The notes under the pieces are model-generated. The model saw only the letters and a list, made by a program, of their open reading frames with translations, ran no database searches and was not told where the DNA came from. A stretch of 64,000 nt of DNA from the NCBI GenBank assembly GCA_038749105.1, contig JBCDIM010000011.1:1-64000 (forward strand). Direction: 5' to 3'. Each line of letters starts with the position of its first letter. Position 1 is the stretch's first letter. Both the position numbers and the translations under genes were made by a program. Positions 41,306 through 50,593 of this stretch are shown one piece after another. The stretch is from JBCCOW01 sp038749105 (GTDB lineage: Bacteria > Planctomycetota > Phycisphaerae > Phycisphaerales > Phycisphaeraceae).

Positions 41306-43900
41306 TCAGTTCGTGGGGGTGGCGGCGAGGGTGTTGAGGCGGGCGGACCACTGTAGCCACTCTTCCATGAGGTCGCGGGACATGGGCATGGTCTGGTCGT
41401 CGAACGCTTCTTCGGGGATGCGTCGGAGCAGGTACATGGCCTTGCGGTGGGCGGCGGCGGCCGATTCATATTGCTCGAGCCGGCAGTACGCGTTGACGAT
41501 CTGGACCTGCGCGATGAGGGCGGAGGGGTGGGCGGCCCAGCGGGAAGCGGCACGCGAATAGAGCTCGATGGCGGTCTCGAGGGGCTGGACCCCGCCGAGG
41601 GTGTACATGGCGTCGGCCTCGTAGAAGTAGCTGTTGCGGTGGTAGAGCTTCTCGAGGTTGGACAGGGTGTCGGGGTGGCGTTCTTCGAGCTCGGTCTTGA
41701 CCTGGTTGAAGTAGGCACGGGCTTCGTTGAGCCGGCGGTCGCGTTCGGCCTGGAGCGCGAGCTGACGCCGAGGGGGCAGGTCGGTAGCGAGGTCGGCGTC
41801 GATCTCGTCGACAGATCGGCGGAGGGCGTCGGCGAGCAGGAAGCGGAGGCGGGGGCCTTGGCGGGTGTTGCCGTAGCGTTCGACGGCCTCGGTCAGGCGT
41901 TCGATGGCACGGGCAAAGGCGTCGGGCTGGTCGGTGCCCTGGGCGTGGTAGAGCGAGCCGAGGTCGATCAGGGCCTCGCGGTAAGACTCGGATTCGGGGG
42001 TGATCGTCGGGTGGTTAGTGACCACGGAGAGGAGGATGCGTTCGGCTTCTCCGAAGCGGCCAAGCGCCTGTAAGCAGCGAGCGAGAGGGACGTAGGCGTC
42101 GGTCACAAACGGCGCGGCGGGGTGGTTGCGGATCAGCTCTTCGAAGCGTTGGACGGCGGGCTCGTGCTGGCGGTCGGCCATGAGGGCGAGGCCGAGGTTG
42201 AGCTTGGCGCGGACACGCCGGTCGTCCTCACGCCGGGTCTCGACGAAGTCGGCGTAGGTCTTGATGGCTTTGGGCCAGTCCTGGGCGCGGTCGAAGTTCT
42301 GGGCGGCGTTCCAGAGGGCGTTGCCGTGGAGGGTGTCTTCGTTGGGCAGGCCGGTGACGGCGGCGGCGAGGCGGAGGTAGAAGTCGCCGGCCTGCTCGAA
42401 GTGCCGGGCGGCATCCTGGTTAGCCAGGGCGAAGGCTTGAGCGGTGGAATCCTCGCCGAGCTTGAGGTTGGCAGGGTTGAGGGCTTCGGCCTGCTCGAGG
42501 GTTTGCTGGCCGATGCGTTCATGGACGGAGGCGAACCCCTTGAGGGTCTCGGGGGAGAGCTCCGGTTCCTCAAGACGTGCGGCGAGCTTCAGCAGGGAGA
42601 GCGTGTCGGGGTAGCGCTTTTCCTCGGCGGCGCGTTCGGCGTGCTGCTGGGCGAGCTGGGCGGCACGGGTGCGGCGGGGGTCCCAGGGCGGGGACTGTTC
42701 GAGGAGCGTGGAGATGGCGAGGTTCAGGTGCTCGAGGGCTTCGGGGAGCTGACGACCGCCGGGAGCCCAGGCGTAGGCGTCGGCGAGACCGAGCAGCGCA
42801 TCTGCATAAACAGTGCTGGTGGGGTGGCGTCGGGCGGCTTCGGAGAAGTAGCCCACGGCCTGTTCGCGGAGGGCCTCATCGGCGGCGGCGCCCTCGGCGA
42901 GGGCGATGTTGCCGAGCCCGATGAGGATGCGGGCGTTGAGCGGGTCGGCGGCAGGGATGAGGGACTGGGCGAAGCGGTACTTGAGCCCGGCCTCTTCGAA
43001 GTCATCGACGGCGAGGTAGGCGTCGGCGAGGAGGGTATGCAGCCCGGCGAGAGCGACGGGCCGAGACGGGTCGGGAACGCGGGCGGCGAGCCGGATGATC
43101 GTTGGGGTCAGGAGCTGGATGGCCCGCTGGGGCGTGTTGATGGTGGGATGGAGGAATTGCCGGGCTTTGCGGCCGGCGGCCCAGATCTCCTGATCGAGCC
43201 GTGCATTGCTGTCGGTGATCCCGCGGACCTCCTGATCGAAGCGGGACAGGAGCTGATTGCGTCGGGGGATGGACTGGGCGGTGGGCGGGCCGTTGTCGGC
43301 TTCGAGGAGGGTGCGAACGATGCGGGCGCGCTGGGGGGCGGCGGACGCGGGGAGCCGATCGACGAGGGCGAGGGCCTCTTCGGTGCGTTCGAGCAGGGCG
43401 AGCGTCTCGGCGTAGCGGCGCATCGAGACCGGGGGGACGGTCCACTCGCGGCGCTCAGCATCGGCGTAGTCGGCAGCGATCAGGCCGTTGGATTGGCGGG
43501 AGGCCTCGGTGGAGAAATCGACGAAGGGCCGCTGGCGCATGGAGAGGAAGCGCCAGTCGGCACGGAGCTGGGCGAGCCGGCCGTGGATGGAGGCGGACTC
43601 GGGCAGCTGCTTGAAGAACGGGTCTTCACGGATGGTGTCCATCTCGGCGACCGCAGCGTCGAGCTGATTGCTGTCGATCTGCTGCTCGATGGCGTTGAGT
43701 GCGGCGGGGATGTCGGGGGGGTCGTACCGGGGGATGGCGAGGTAGATGCCGAGGACGAAGAGCCCGAGCCCGAGCAGGAGGACGGGGATCTGCCAGACCT
43801 GGGTCCAGCTCATCTCGGAGGGCGGCGGCGCGGGGAGCTGGGCGGCCTGGTCGGCGAGGGCGAGCTCGGCGGGATCGAATTCGCTGGGGGCCTGGGACAT
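41306..43900 (-). CDS. Membrane-anchored TPR-repeat protein
   Basis: 864 residues: a short cytoplasmic N-terminus, one membrane helix (about 34-56, VWQIPVLLLGLGLFVLGIYLAIP) and then repeated helix pairs of the TPR type filling the rest. Examples are GLADAYAWAPGGRQLPEALEHL, AQNFDRAQDWPKAIKTYADF and ARCLQALGRFGEAERIL. It resembles the large TPR scaffold proteins common in planctomycetes. The function is unknown. It lies upstream of flgN on the same strand, with a family B palindrome and TGCGC motifs in the gap, so it may be separate from the motility unit. Confidence 0.8.
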   Translation of the reverse strand: MSQAPSEFDPAELALADQAAQLPAPPPSEMSWTQVWQIPVLLLGLGLFVLGIYLAIPRYDPPDIPAALNAIEQQIDSNQLDAAVAEMDTIREDPFFKQLPESASIHGRLAQLRADWRFLSMRQRPFVDFSTEASRQSNGLIAADYADAERREWTVPPVSMRRYAETLALLERTEEALALVDRLPASAAPQRARIVRTLLEADNGPPTAQSIPRRNQLLSRFDQEVRGITDSNARLDQEIWAAGRKARQFLHPTINTPQRAIQLLTPTIIRLAARVPDPSRPVALAGLHTLLADAYLAVDDFEEAGLKYRFAQSLIPAADPLNARILIGLGNIALAEGAAADEALREQAVGYFSEAARRHPTSTVYADALLGLADAYAWAPGGRQLPEALEHLNLAISTLLEQSPPWDPRRTRAAQLAQQHAERAAEEKRYPDTLSLLKLAARLEEPELSPETLKGFASVHERIGQQTLEQAEALNPANLKLGEDSTAQAFALANQDAARHFEQAGDFYLRLAAAVTGLPNEDTLHGNALWNAAQNFDRAQDWPKAIKTYADFVETRREDDRRVRAKLNLGLALMADRQHEPAVQRFEELIRNHPAAPFVTDAYVPLARCLQALGRFGEAERILLSVVTNHPTITPESESYREALIDLGSLYHAQGTDQPDAFARAIERLTEAVERYGNTRQGPRLRFLLADALRRSVDEIDADLATDLPPRRQLALQAERDRRLNEARAYFNQVKTELEERHPDTLSNLEKLYHRNSYFYEADAMYTLGGVQPLETAIELYSRAASRWAAHPSALIAQVQIVNAYCRLEQYESAAAAHRKAMYLLRRIPEEAFDDQTMPMSRDLMEEWLQWSARLNTLAATPTN

Positions 43901-44041
43901 GGGGGTCGGGGGCGGAGCGGTAGGCGGGGTCGGGTATGAGATCGCGCCACGCGGGGCGTGGTGAGGGTGTTATGTGGATCGGATGGGGGCGGGGGTCGGC
44001 TTGAGTTATCGGGCATAGGCCAGCGGTGAGGGGCCGAACCG

Positions 44042-45166
44042 CTAGTTGGCGTCCGCTTGGCGGGCGCGGCGTTTGAGCTCGGCGTCGATGAAGCCCTGGA
44101 GGTTGCCGTCCATCACCGTCTGGGGGTTGCCGACCTCGTAGCCAGTGCGGTGGTCTTTGACGCGGTTGTCGTAGAAGACGTAGGAGCGGATCTGGCTGCC
44201 CCAGCCGCGGTCGACGCTGCCGCCGGTGGCCTGGTCCATCTCGGCTTGGCGCTTTTCCTCTTCGAGCAGCTCGAGCTTGCCCTTGAGGATGCCCAGGGCG
44301 AGGCGTTTGTTCTGCTCCTGTTTCCGTTCGACGGAGCAGACGACCATGATGGACTCGGCCATGTCGGGGGTCTTGTAGACGAGGCGAACGGCGGAGGCGA
44401 CCTTGTTGACGTTCTGGCCGCCGGGGCCGGAGGAGCGGGCGAACATGGTGGTCTCAAGGTGGTCTTCGTCGATCTCGACGCCGCCGGTGTCGGGGAACTC
44501 GGGGATGACGTCGATGGTGGCGAAAGAGGTCTGGCGTTTGCCCTCGGCATTGAACGGGGAAACGCGAGCCAGGCGGTGGGTGCCGCGTTCGGCGGAGAGG
44601 TAGCCGTAGGCCATCGGGCCCTTGATGAAGAGCGTGACTTCGGAGATGCCGGCCTCGGTGCCGTGGGTCTTGGAGACTTCGGAGACGTCCCAGCCCTGTT
44701 TTTCGCAGTGGTAGAGGTACATCCGCAAGAGCATCTCGGCCCAGTCGTCGGCCTCGGTGCCGCCGGCCCCGGACTGGATCGTCAGATAGCAGTTGCGGCC
44801 GTCGTACTTGCCCGACAGCAGCGCCGCGGTCTCCAGCTTGTCGATCTTCTCGCCCAACGGATCGATCTGGCCGTCAACCTCTTCACGCGTGTCTTGGTCG
44901 TCTTCATCTTCCGCCATCTCCCAGAGCAGGACGGCTTCGTCGATCTCGGCCTTGAGGTCAGTGACCGGCGAGATCAGGGCCTTGATCGTTTTGAGCTCGT
45001 CGACGACGGCGTTGGCGCTGTCTTGGTTGTCCCAGAAGTTGGGCTGACCCATCTCGGCCTCGAGCTCCTGGAGGCGCTCCGACCGCTCGGGCACGCGCAG
45101 CGAGTTGTGGATCGCATCGACGCGTTGTTGGAGGTCGGAGAGCAGGCCGGGGATGTTGTCGTGCAT
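44042..45166 (-). CDS. prfB: Peptide chain release factor 2
   Basis: Terminates translation at UGA and UAA. The peptidyl-tRNA hydrolysis motif is Gly249-Gly250-Gln251 in SSGPGGQNVNK, and the stop-codon recognition motif is Ser203-Pro-Phe205 in ARVSPFN. The N-terminal helical domain and AGGTEADDWAEMLLRMYLYHCE are as expected. In most bacteria prfB needs a +1 frameshift near codon 25; here the frame reads straight through (NSLRVPERSERLQELEAEMG) with no in-frame UGA. 374 residues. The frame from 44057 on the other strand is a shadow. Confidence 0.96.
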   Translation of the reverse strand: MHDNIPGLLSDLQQRVDAIHNSLRVPERSERLQELEAEMGQPNFWDNQDSANAVVDELKTIKALISPVTDLKAEIDEAVLLWEMAEDEDDQDTREEVDGQIDPLGEKIDKLETAALLSGKYDGRNCYLTIQSGAGGTEADDWAEMLLRMYLYHCEKQGWDVSEVSKTHGTEAGISEVTLFIKGPMAYGYLSAERGTHRLARVSPFNAEGKRQTSFATIDVIPEFPDTGGVEIDEDHLETTMFARSSGPGGQNVNKVASAVRLVYKTPDMAESIMVVCSVERKQEQNKRLALGILKGKLELLEEEKRQAEMDQATGGSVDRGWGSQIRSYVFYDNRVKDHRTGYEVGNPQTVMDGNLQGFIDAELKRRARQADAN

Positions 45167-45236
45167 GGGCGAGAGGGGTTACGGGGGGCGCGGGCAGTCG
45201 CGGGCAGCGGCCTGCGGTGGGCGGCGTCGATGGGCG

Positions 45237-46457
45237 TCAGGCGCAGGCGTGGACGACGGCGCCGATGGCGTCGCAGAGCTTGGGGAGGTTGTCGGGGGTC
45301 ATGCCGGCGACGTTGATGCGGCCGGAGCCGACGATGTAGATCGCGTGGTCTTCGCGGAGCTTCTCGACGCAGTCTTTGCTGAGGCCCGAGAGCGTGAACA
45401 TGCCGTTCTGCCGGGTGATGAAGGCGTTGCCCTCGGGGGAGAGCTGGATGTCGGCGTCGTCGAGGCGGTCGCGGAAGGCCTGGCGGATCGAGTTGATGCG
45501 GTCGCGCATGGTGGCGAGCTCGGCCTTCCAGTCGGCGGTGAGCTGCGGGTCGTCGAGGATGGTCTGGACGACGGCCCCGCCGTGGGCGGGCGGGTTGGAG
45601 TAGTTGCGGCGGATCGCTTGCTTGACCTGCGACTTCGCGGCGGCGGCGGCGCTCTCATCGGCGGCGACGACTGTCAGTGCGCCGATGCGTTCGCGGTAGA
45701 GCCCGAAGTTCTTGGAGTAGCTGGCGGTGACCATGAACTCGGGGCAGGCGGCGGCAACGGCGTGGAGGCCGGCGGCGTCTTGGTCGAGCCCCTCGCCGAA
45801 GCCCTGGTAGGCGAAGTCGATCAGCGGGAAGAGCTGCTTCTCGGCGAGGAGTTGAGCGATCTGCTGCCACTGCTCAAGGGTCGGGTCGATGCCGGTGGGG
45901 TTGTGGCAGCAGGCGTGCAGCAGGACGACATCGCCGGGCTTGGCGGTCTCGAGGCCGGAAAGCATGGCGTCGAAGGCCAGGGCGTTGGCGAGCCGGTCGA
46001 GGTAGGGGTAGGTCTGGGTCTCGAGGCCGGCGGCTTGGAAGATGCCGTGGTGGTTGGCCCAGGTGGGGTCGGAGAGGTGGACGGTGGAGCCGGGGAGGTT
46101 GGCCTTGATGAAGTCGCCGGCGACACGGAGGCCGCCGGTGCCGCCGGGGGTCTGGGCGGAGAAGGCACGGGGGCTGTCGACGAGGTCGGCGGTGGGGTGG
46201 TCGGGGCCGAAGAGCATGGCCCGGGCGTGTCGGCCGAGTTCGGGCCGGCCGTCGATGGGGAAGTAGGACTTGCTGTGGTCGGTCTCGAGGAGTCGGGCCT
46301 CGGCGGCCTTCACGGCACGGAGGACGGGGGTGCTGCCCTGCTCGTCTTTGTAGACGCCGACCCCGAGGTTGATCTTGTCGGGACGGGGGTCTTCGACAAA
46401 GGCCTGGGTGAGCCCGAGGATGGCGTCGGGGGGGGCGGGCTTGACGAGCTCGAGCAT
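45237..46457 (-). CDS. Aspartate/aromatic aminotransferase (class I)
   Basis: A PLP enzyme of the AspC/TyrB type. Motifs include INLGVGVYKDEQGSTPVL, KSYFPIDGRPELGRHA, LLHACCHNPTGIDPTLEQW and SYSKNFGLYRER with the PLP lysine. Substrate (aspartate versus aromatic) cannot be fixed. I chose the ATG at 46457 because the AspC-like start MLELVKPAPPDAILGLTQAF follows it with AGGACC before it; the longer frame adds 36 Pro/Cys-rich residues. 406 residues. It is divergent from the Gfo/Idh/MocA gene. Confidence 0.9.
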   Translation of the reverse strand: MLELVKPAPPDAILGLTQAFVEDPRPDKINLGVGVYKDEQGSTPVLRAVKAAEARLLETDHSKSYFPIDGRPELGRHARAMLFGPDHPTADLVDSPRAFSAQTPGGTGGLRVAGDFIKANLPGSTVHLSDPTWANHHGIFQAAGLETQTYPYLDRLANALAFDAMLSGLETAKPGDVVLLHACCHNPTGIDPTLEQWQQIAQLLAEKQLFPLIDFAYQGFGEGLDQDAAGLHAVAAACPEFMVTASYSKNFGLYRERIGALTVVAADESAAAAAKSQVKQAIRRNYSNPPAHGGAVVQTILDDPQLTADWKAELATMRDRINSIRQAFRDRLDDADIQLSPEGNAFITRQNGMFTLSGLSKDCVEKLREDHAIYIVGSGRINVAGMTPDNLPKLCDAIGAVVHACA

Positions 46458-46674
46458 GGCGGGGTCCTGGGGGGCACCGGGGGGCACCGGGGGAGGGCAC
46501 CCCGGGAGGTGCCGAACGGCACAGCGTATCCGTGGGCCGCAAACCGGGCAAAAAAGGGGCCCCATTGCGGGCGGCTTGGGGTAGTATCGCCCGCCGGGTA
46601 TCCCGCATCACGGGCCCCGCAACGCTCACCCCCCTACCGCCGCCCCTGGAGTGCGGCACGCGGAGAACTCAGCA

Positions 46675-47853
46675 ATGGACAAGGTCAGACTCGGAGTCAT
46701 CGGTGCCGGCGGCGGCATGGCGAACGCCCACCAAGCCTATTTCAAGGACATCCCCGGCCTCGAATACGCCGCGGCCAGCGACATCAACCCCGAAGCCCTG
46801 GAACGCATCAAGAAGGAATACAGCCCCAGCCAAACCTTCACCGATGCCCGCGCCATGATGGACTCCGGCGAGATCGACGCCGTCCTGATCGCCTGCCCCC
46901 ACTTCGACCACCCGGTCTTCAGCGAATACGCCTTCGAACGCGGCATCCACGTCCTCTGCGAAAAGCCCGTCGCCGTCACCGCCCACGCCGCCGCAGCCAC
47001 CAACGCCGCCTACGAGGCCGCTAAGGCCAAGCACCCCGGGCTGCTCTACGCCGGCATGTTCAACCAGCGCACCCACGCCGACTGGAAGCTCATCAAACGC
47101 TACCTCACCGACGGCACCATCGGTGAGATCATGCGCGTCTCCTGGACCATCACCACCTGGTTCCGCTCCCAGGCCTACTACAACTCCGGCGGCTGGCGCG
47201 CCACCTGGGCCGGTGAGGGCGGCGGCGTCCTCATCAACCAGTGCCCCCACAACCTCGATCTCTTCACCTGGTGGTTCGGCACGCCCAAGAAGGTCATCGC
47301 CCTCGCGGAGCTCGGCAAGTACCACGACATCGAGGTCGAAGACGAGGTCTCCGCCCTGGTGCAGTTCGAGAACGGCGCCACCGGCACCTTCGTGACCTCC
47401 ACCGCCCAGACCCCCGGCATCAACCGCATCGAGATCGTCGGCGAGAACGCCACCCTCATCCGCGACGACAATGACTTCATCCTCAAGAAGACCCACGACG
47501 GCGTCCGCGAGTTCATCCACACCACCGAAGAACGCTTCGGCAACGTCACCGTCGACGAACACCACATCAAGGTCGGCGGCGACTCACCGGGCCACAAGGA
47601 AATCACCCGCAACTTCATCGCCACCATCCTCGGCCAGGAAGACACCCTCCTCGCCCCCGCGATCGAGGGCATCAACGGCCTCGAGTTCGGCAACGCCATG
47701 CTCCTCTCCGGCCTCGAAGGCAGCCGACCCATCGATCTACCCATGGACCGCGCCGCTTACGCCGCCAAGCTCGAAGAGCTGCAGGCCAACTCGACGTTCG
47801 TGAAGCCCGAGGTCAAGAACGAAGGCCCCGTCGCCATGGGCAGCTCGTTCTAA
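46675..47853 (+). CDS. Gfo/Idh/MocA-family NAD(P)-dependent oxidoreductase
   Basis: Oxidises or reduces sugars or their derivatives. The Rossmann motif GVIGAGGGMANAH is at the N-terminus, followed by CEKPVAVT with the Lys of the EKP motif. The C-terminal alpha/beta domain has GEGGGVLINQCPHNLDLFTWWFG and VEDEVSALVQFENGATGTF. The ATG at 46675 has GGAG nine bases upstream. 392 residues. The substrate is unknown; the family is much expanded in planctomycetes. A TAGTAT at about 46583-46588 may be a -10 box. Confidence 0.9.
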   Translation: MDKVRLGVIGAGGGMANAHQAYFKDIPGLEYAAASDINPEALERIKKEYSPSQTFTDARAMMDSGEIDAVLIACPHFDHPVFSEYAFERGIHVLCEKPVAVTAHAAAATNAAYEAAKAKHPGLLYAGMFNQRTHADWKLIKRYLTDGTIGEIMRVSWTITTWFRSQAYYNSGGWRATWAGEGGGVLINQCPHNLDLFTWWFGTPKKVIALAELGKYHDIEVEDEVSALVQFENGATGTFVTSTAQTPGINRIEIVGENATLIRDDNDFILKKTHDGVREFIHTTEERFGNVTVDEHHIKVGGDSPGHKEITRNFIATILGQEDTLLAPAIEGINGLEFGNAMLLSGLEGSRPIDLPMDRAAYAAKLEELQANSTFVKPEVKNEGPVAMGSSF

Positions 47854-47937
47854 GCAGCCTGCCCTGCCCACCGATACCCAACACCGAGTCAGTCGAACGG
47901 ACTGACGCAACCCCAAGATTCCGGAGAACCGCTGAGC

Positions 47938-48720
47938 ATGGAAAACGACCCACTGCCCGACCCCGATTTCGTCCCAACCAGCGCCTCCGTCGATGACGGT
48001 CCAGCGTTCACCCTGCACCCGACTCGCGGCGTCGTCTGGGCCGCGTTCTGGGGGTCGTTCATCGCCGCGGGCATCGTGATGGCGATCAACTTCGCGCGGA
48101 TCGGCGAGAAGGCCGCCGCGTGGACCACCGTCGCCGTGGGTTTCGTCACCACTATCGCCGTGTTCGCACTGGTCTTCGTGCTGCCCGACAGCCTGCCCGT
48201 CCCCGACATCGTTTTCGTCATCCCTCAGCTCATCGCGGTGTACCTCATCGCCAACGCGCTGCAGGGCAAGACGATCCAGGCCCACGCCGACGCGGGAGGC
48301 GATGTGGCCTCGGCCTGGCCTTCGGCCGGGATCGGCCTGCTCTGCCTGCCCTTCGTTGTGGCCGGCGTGTTCGGGGCCGCCCTGCTCTTCGAGCAGTCCT
48401 TCGGCACAAAAATCGAGTTCGGCGAGGACGAGATCTACATCGCCGGCGAGGCCACCGAGGCCGACGCCCGCAAGCTCGCCACCGCCCTCGAAGAGGTGGG
48501 CTTCTTCGCCAACGCCGGCGTGTCCGTCCGCATCGAAACCATTGCCGGCAACACCACCGTGTCGTTCATCCTGATCGATAACGCGTGGGAAGACCCCGAG
48601 ATGGTCACCGCGTTCCGCGAGCTCGGCGGCACCCTGACCGAAGCGGGCTTCCCCAAGCCGCTGACCCTCGAGCTCTGCGACGGCTACTTCGAGCCGCAGA
48701 AGACGCTGACCATCGAGTGA
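47938..48720 (+). CDS. Polytopic membrane protein of unknown function
   Basis: 260 residues. About four hydrophobic segments (roughly 33-50, 62-85, 88-104, 123-150) occupy the first 150 residues. The remainder is a soluble domain with GEATEADARKLATALEEVGFFANAG and VRIETIAGNTTVSFILI, alternating helix and strand. I do not recognise a family. It starts 85 bases after the oxidoreductase on the same strand and could be co-transcribed. The ATG has GGAG about ten bases upstream. Confidence 0.65.
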   Translation: MENDPLPDPDFVPTSASVDDGPAFTLHPTRGVVWAAFWGSFIAAGIVMAINFARIGEKAAAWTTVAVGFVTTIAVFALVFVLPDSLPVPDIVFVIPQLIAVYLIANALQGKTIQAHADAGGDVASAWPSAGIGLLCLPFVVAGVFGAALLFEQSFGTKIEFGEDEIYIAGEATEADARKLATALEEVGFFANAGVSVRIETIAGNTTVSFILIDNAWEDPEMVTAFRELGGTLTEAGFPKPLTLELCDGYFEPQKTLTIE

Positions 48721-48773
48721 TGCTCGTTCCGGCCTAGCACGCCTGGGCAGGAACGGACGACCGATGATGAACG

Positions 48774-50270
48774 TCAGCGTGGGTCAGGCACAGGGTCACC
48801 AATAACCCGATCTCCGTCACTCACATCGTCGAGGCCGCCATCGTCTTCGCCATCGGGCCCAACGCTGTAGAGCAGGTAGGTCTTGCCGTCTTCGCCGGGC
48901 TCGTAAGTCAAGGGCCGACCGTCGTAGCGGTCGGTCGGCAACGCTTCGAGGTAGTCAGGCACCAACGCTCTGAGTGTCTGTGGGTAGCGTTGGTGATCGA
49001 TGCGATGCAACGCGAGCGCAGCGGCGACGCGGAGCCGCACGGCGTGGCCGTTATCCATCTGCAAAGAGATATGCACCGGAGTAAGGCCCAATGTGTAGTG
49101 CAGCCAGAATCGGTCGACAACCCAACGGGTGAAGAAGACCTGACGCTGTTCCGGCGTGTCGGCGGTTTGGGGGAAATCGGGCAAAGCGTCATAGCGTGCT
49201 TCGATAGCTTCGGATAAGGCCTGCGCCTGGCCGATGTTGGTCGGTTGATGCCCGGCCCACTCCAGATACCAACCCGATGTGTAACGCAGAGCTTCGTTGA
49301 TATCGAAAGACGGTGAGCGGAAGTTGATCCGATGCCGCCGACTCAGCTCCTCGCCATCGACCGAATGCCCGTTGAACTCGGCGAGCATCCCGTCAAGCAT
49401 CCAGAGCCGTTCGCCAACCCGGAGAACCTCGCTGGCGTACTCGGGTGTCCTAAGCGGAAGCAGCCCATCCCGAAGGCGGGCCGCCTGCTCGCGGGTCAGC
49501 TCCGGGTGAACCAGGATGTGTTCAGCGAGCGGCAACGCGATGTGTTGGATTGAAAAATCGACCAATCTGGGCAAGGCCAGTGGCTCTCGACCCGCATGAC
49601 GACCCAGCGCTTGTAGTGATTGAAAATCGCTGATCGCTCCGTCCAGATCGCCTGTGTTTACCCGGTGTAGACCGCGCATGAGCAGCGAACGGGCCAGGAA
49701 CCGAGATTCCGACCACTGCGGGTATAGCGCGTTGAATAACGTCGCACGCTCGCCTTCCGCCGCGACTACGGGCCACCAGCAGCGGGGGCGTCTGACTGCG
49801 GCCGCTAGCGCATCGAGGCCCTCGCCATTCGCCCGTAACCACTGGTCGACTAGCGGCAGGTCATCGGCTTGCCACGGGCCTTGCTGGGACTTTTCAAACT
49901 GCGTTTCCGCTTCTGGGTGACTGGGCCAGGGTGTGATTGCTAAGCGGTCCATGCCGGGATCGACTCCGAGCATGGCGGCGAGGCGTCGGTCGAACGCTTG
50001 GCTCTCGAGCGGGCGGCGCATCAGCTTGAACAGCGCGGCGGCGGCGTTGTTCTCGGGGGTGACGCCCCGGCTGAACTTGGCGTTCCAGGCGGCGACATAG
50101 TCGATCGTGCCGTCGTCGCGGACCGGGCCGAGGAAGACGGTGGTCTCCTCGCTGATGATCAGCTCGGGGCGTTCGGCGTAGCAAGGGCTGGCGACGAGCA
50201 GCAAGGCCCAAAGGCCTAGGGATGCTGGGCGGGCGGTTTGGATGGCGCGGGTGGAGTCGCGGCGGGGCAT
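48774..50270 (-). CDS. Exported protein with GspG-like C-terminal module (paralog 1)
   Basis: A signal peptide (LGLWALLLVASPCYAE) is followed by FLGPVRDDGTIDYVAAWNAKFSRGVTPENNAAAALF, a helical body and a C-terminal module RYPQTLRALVPDYLEALPTDRYDGRPLTY ... DGKTYLLYSVGPDGEDDGG. That last part looks like the C-terminal half of the GspG major pseudopilin, without a prepilin N-terminus. A paralog with the same layout is at 53958-55484. I chose the ATG at 50270 (498 residues), where a normal signal peptide begins; the longer frame adds 71 Arg-rich residues. Unknown function. Confidence 0.75.
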   Translation of the reverse strand: MPRRDSTRAIQTARPASLGLWALLLVASPCYAERPELIISEETTVFLGPVRDDGTIDYVAAWNAKFSRGVTPENNAAAALFKLMRRPLESQAFDRRLAAMLGVDPGMDRLAITPWPSHPEAETQFEKSQQGPWQADDLPLVDQWLRANGEGLDALAAAVRRPRCWWPVVAAEGERATLFNALYPQWSESRFLARSLLMRGLHRVNTGDLDGAISDFQSLQALGRHAGREPLALPRLVDFSIQHIALPLAEHILVHPELTREQAARLRDGLLPLRTPEYASEVLRVGERLWMLDGMLAEFNGHSVDGEELSRRHRINFRSPSFDINEALRYTSGWYLEWAGHQPTNIGQAQALSEAIEARYDALPDFPQTADTPEQRQVFFTRWVVDRFWLHYTLGLTPVHISLQMDNGHAVRLRVAAALALHRIDHQRYPQTLRALVPDYLEALPTDRYDGRPLTYEPGEDGKTYLLYSVGPDGEDDGGLDDVSDGDRVIGDPVPDPR

Positions 50271-50593
50271 GGTGGGGCTCGCTTCCGATCGACGCAGTGT
50301 TCGATCCAAGCCCAGTCTAGTCAGGGCTGAACCGGCCCGAATCCGCGGCGGCTTCCGTGCAGGGCTCGCGTAAGAGGGAGTTATCACCCGGACCGTGACT
50401 TTCTGGAGATCCCATGATGCGTCGTCCTCGACCCCAAGAAAACCGGCCAAGAAACAGCATCTCCGCGATAAATCCTCTGACACGACAACGGGAAGACTCT
50501 ACGTTCGGACTGAAAGCGTTTGGTGTGGTTTGTCTGCTTCACGCCAGATCGTGACCGGGTCGTTTAAATAGCCAGTGCGGGGATAGCGTACGG
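50271..50593. other. Divergent intergenic region with a possible tiny gene
   Basis: 323 bases between the paralog 1 start and the PEP-CTERM gene. A frame from ATG 50414 to TGA 50554 on the plus strand encodes 46 residues with GGAG before it, but it has no recognisable motif and I treat it as doubtful. Otherwise probably divergent promoters; no clear boxes seen. Confidence 0.35.

Noticed and set aside
42122..43939. 605-residue plus-strand frame opposite the TPR gene
   Set aside because: Gly/Glu/Leu-rich antisense sequence without motif; the TPR gene has clear repeats and a membrane helix.
45105..47024. 639-residue plus-strand frame across the aminotransferase and the start of the Gfo/Idh/MocA gene
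   Set aside because: It crosses two well-supported genes and changes composition abruptly.
50414..50554. 46-residue frame with a ribosome binding site before the PEP-CTERM gene
   Set aside because: Too short, no motif and Arg-rich; chance frame cannot be excluded. Kept only as a note in the intergenic entry.
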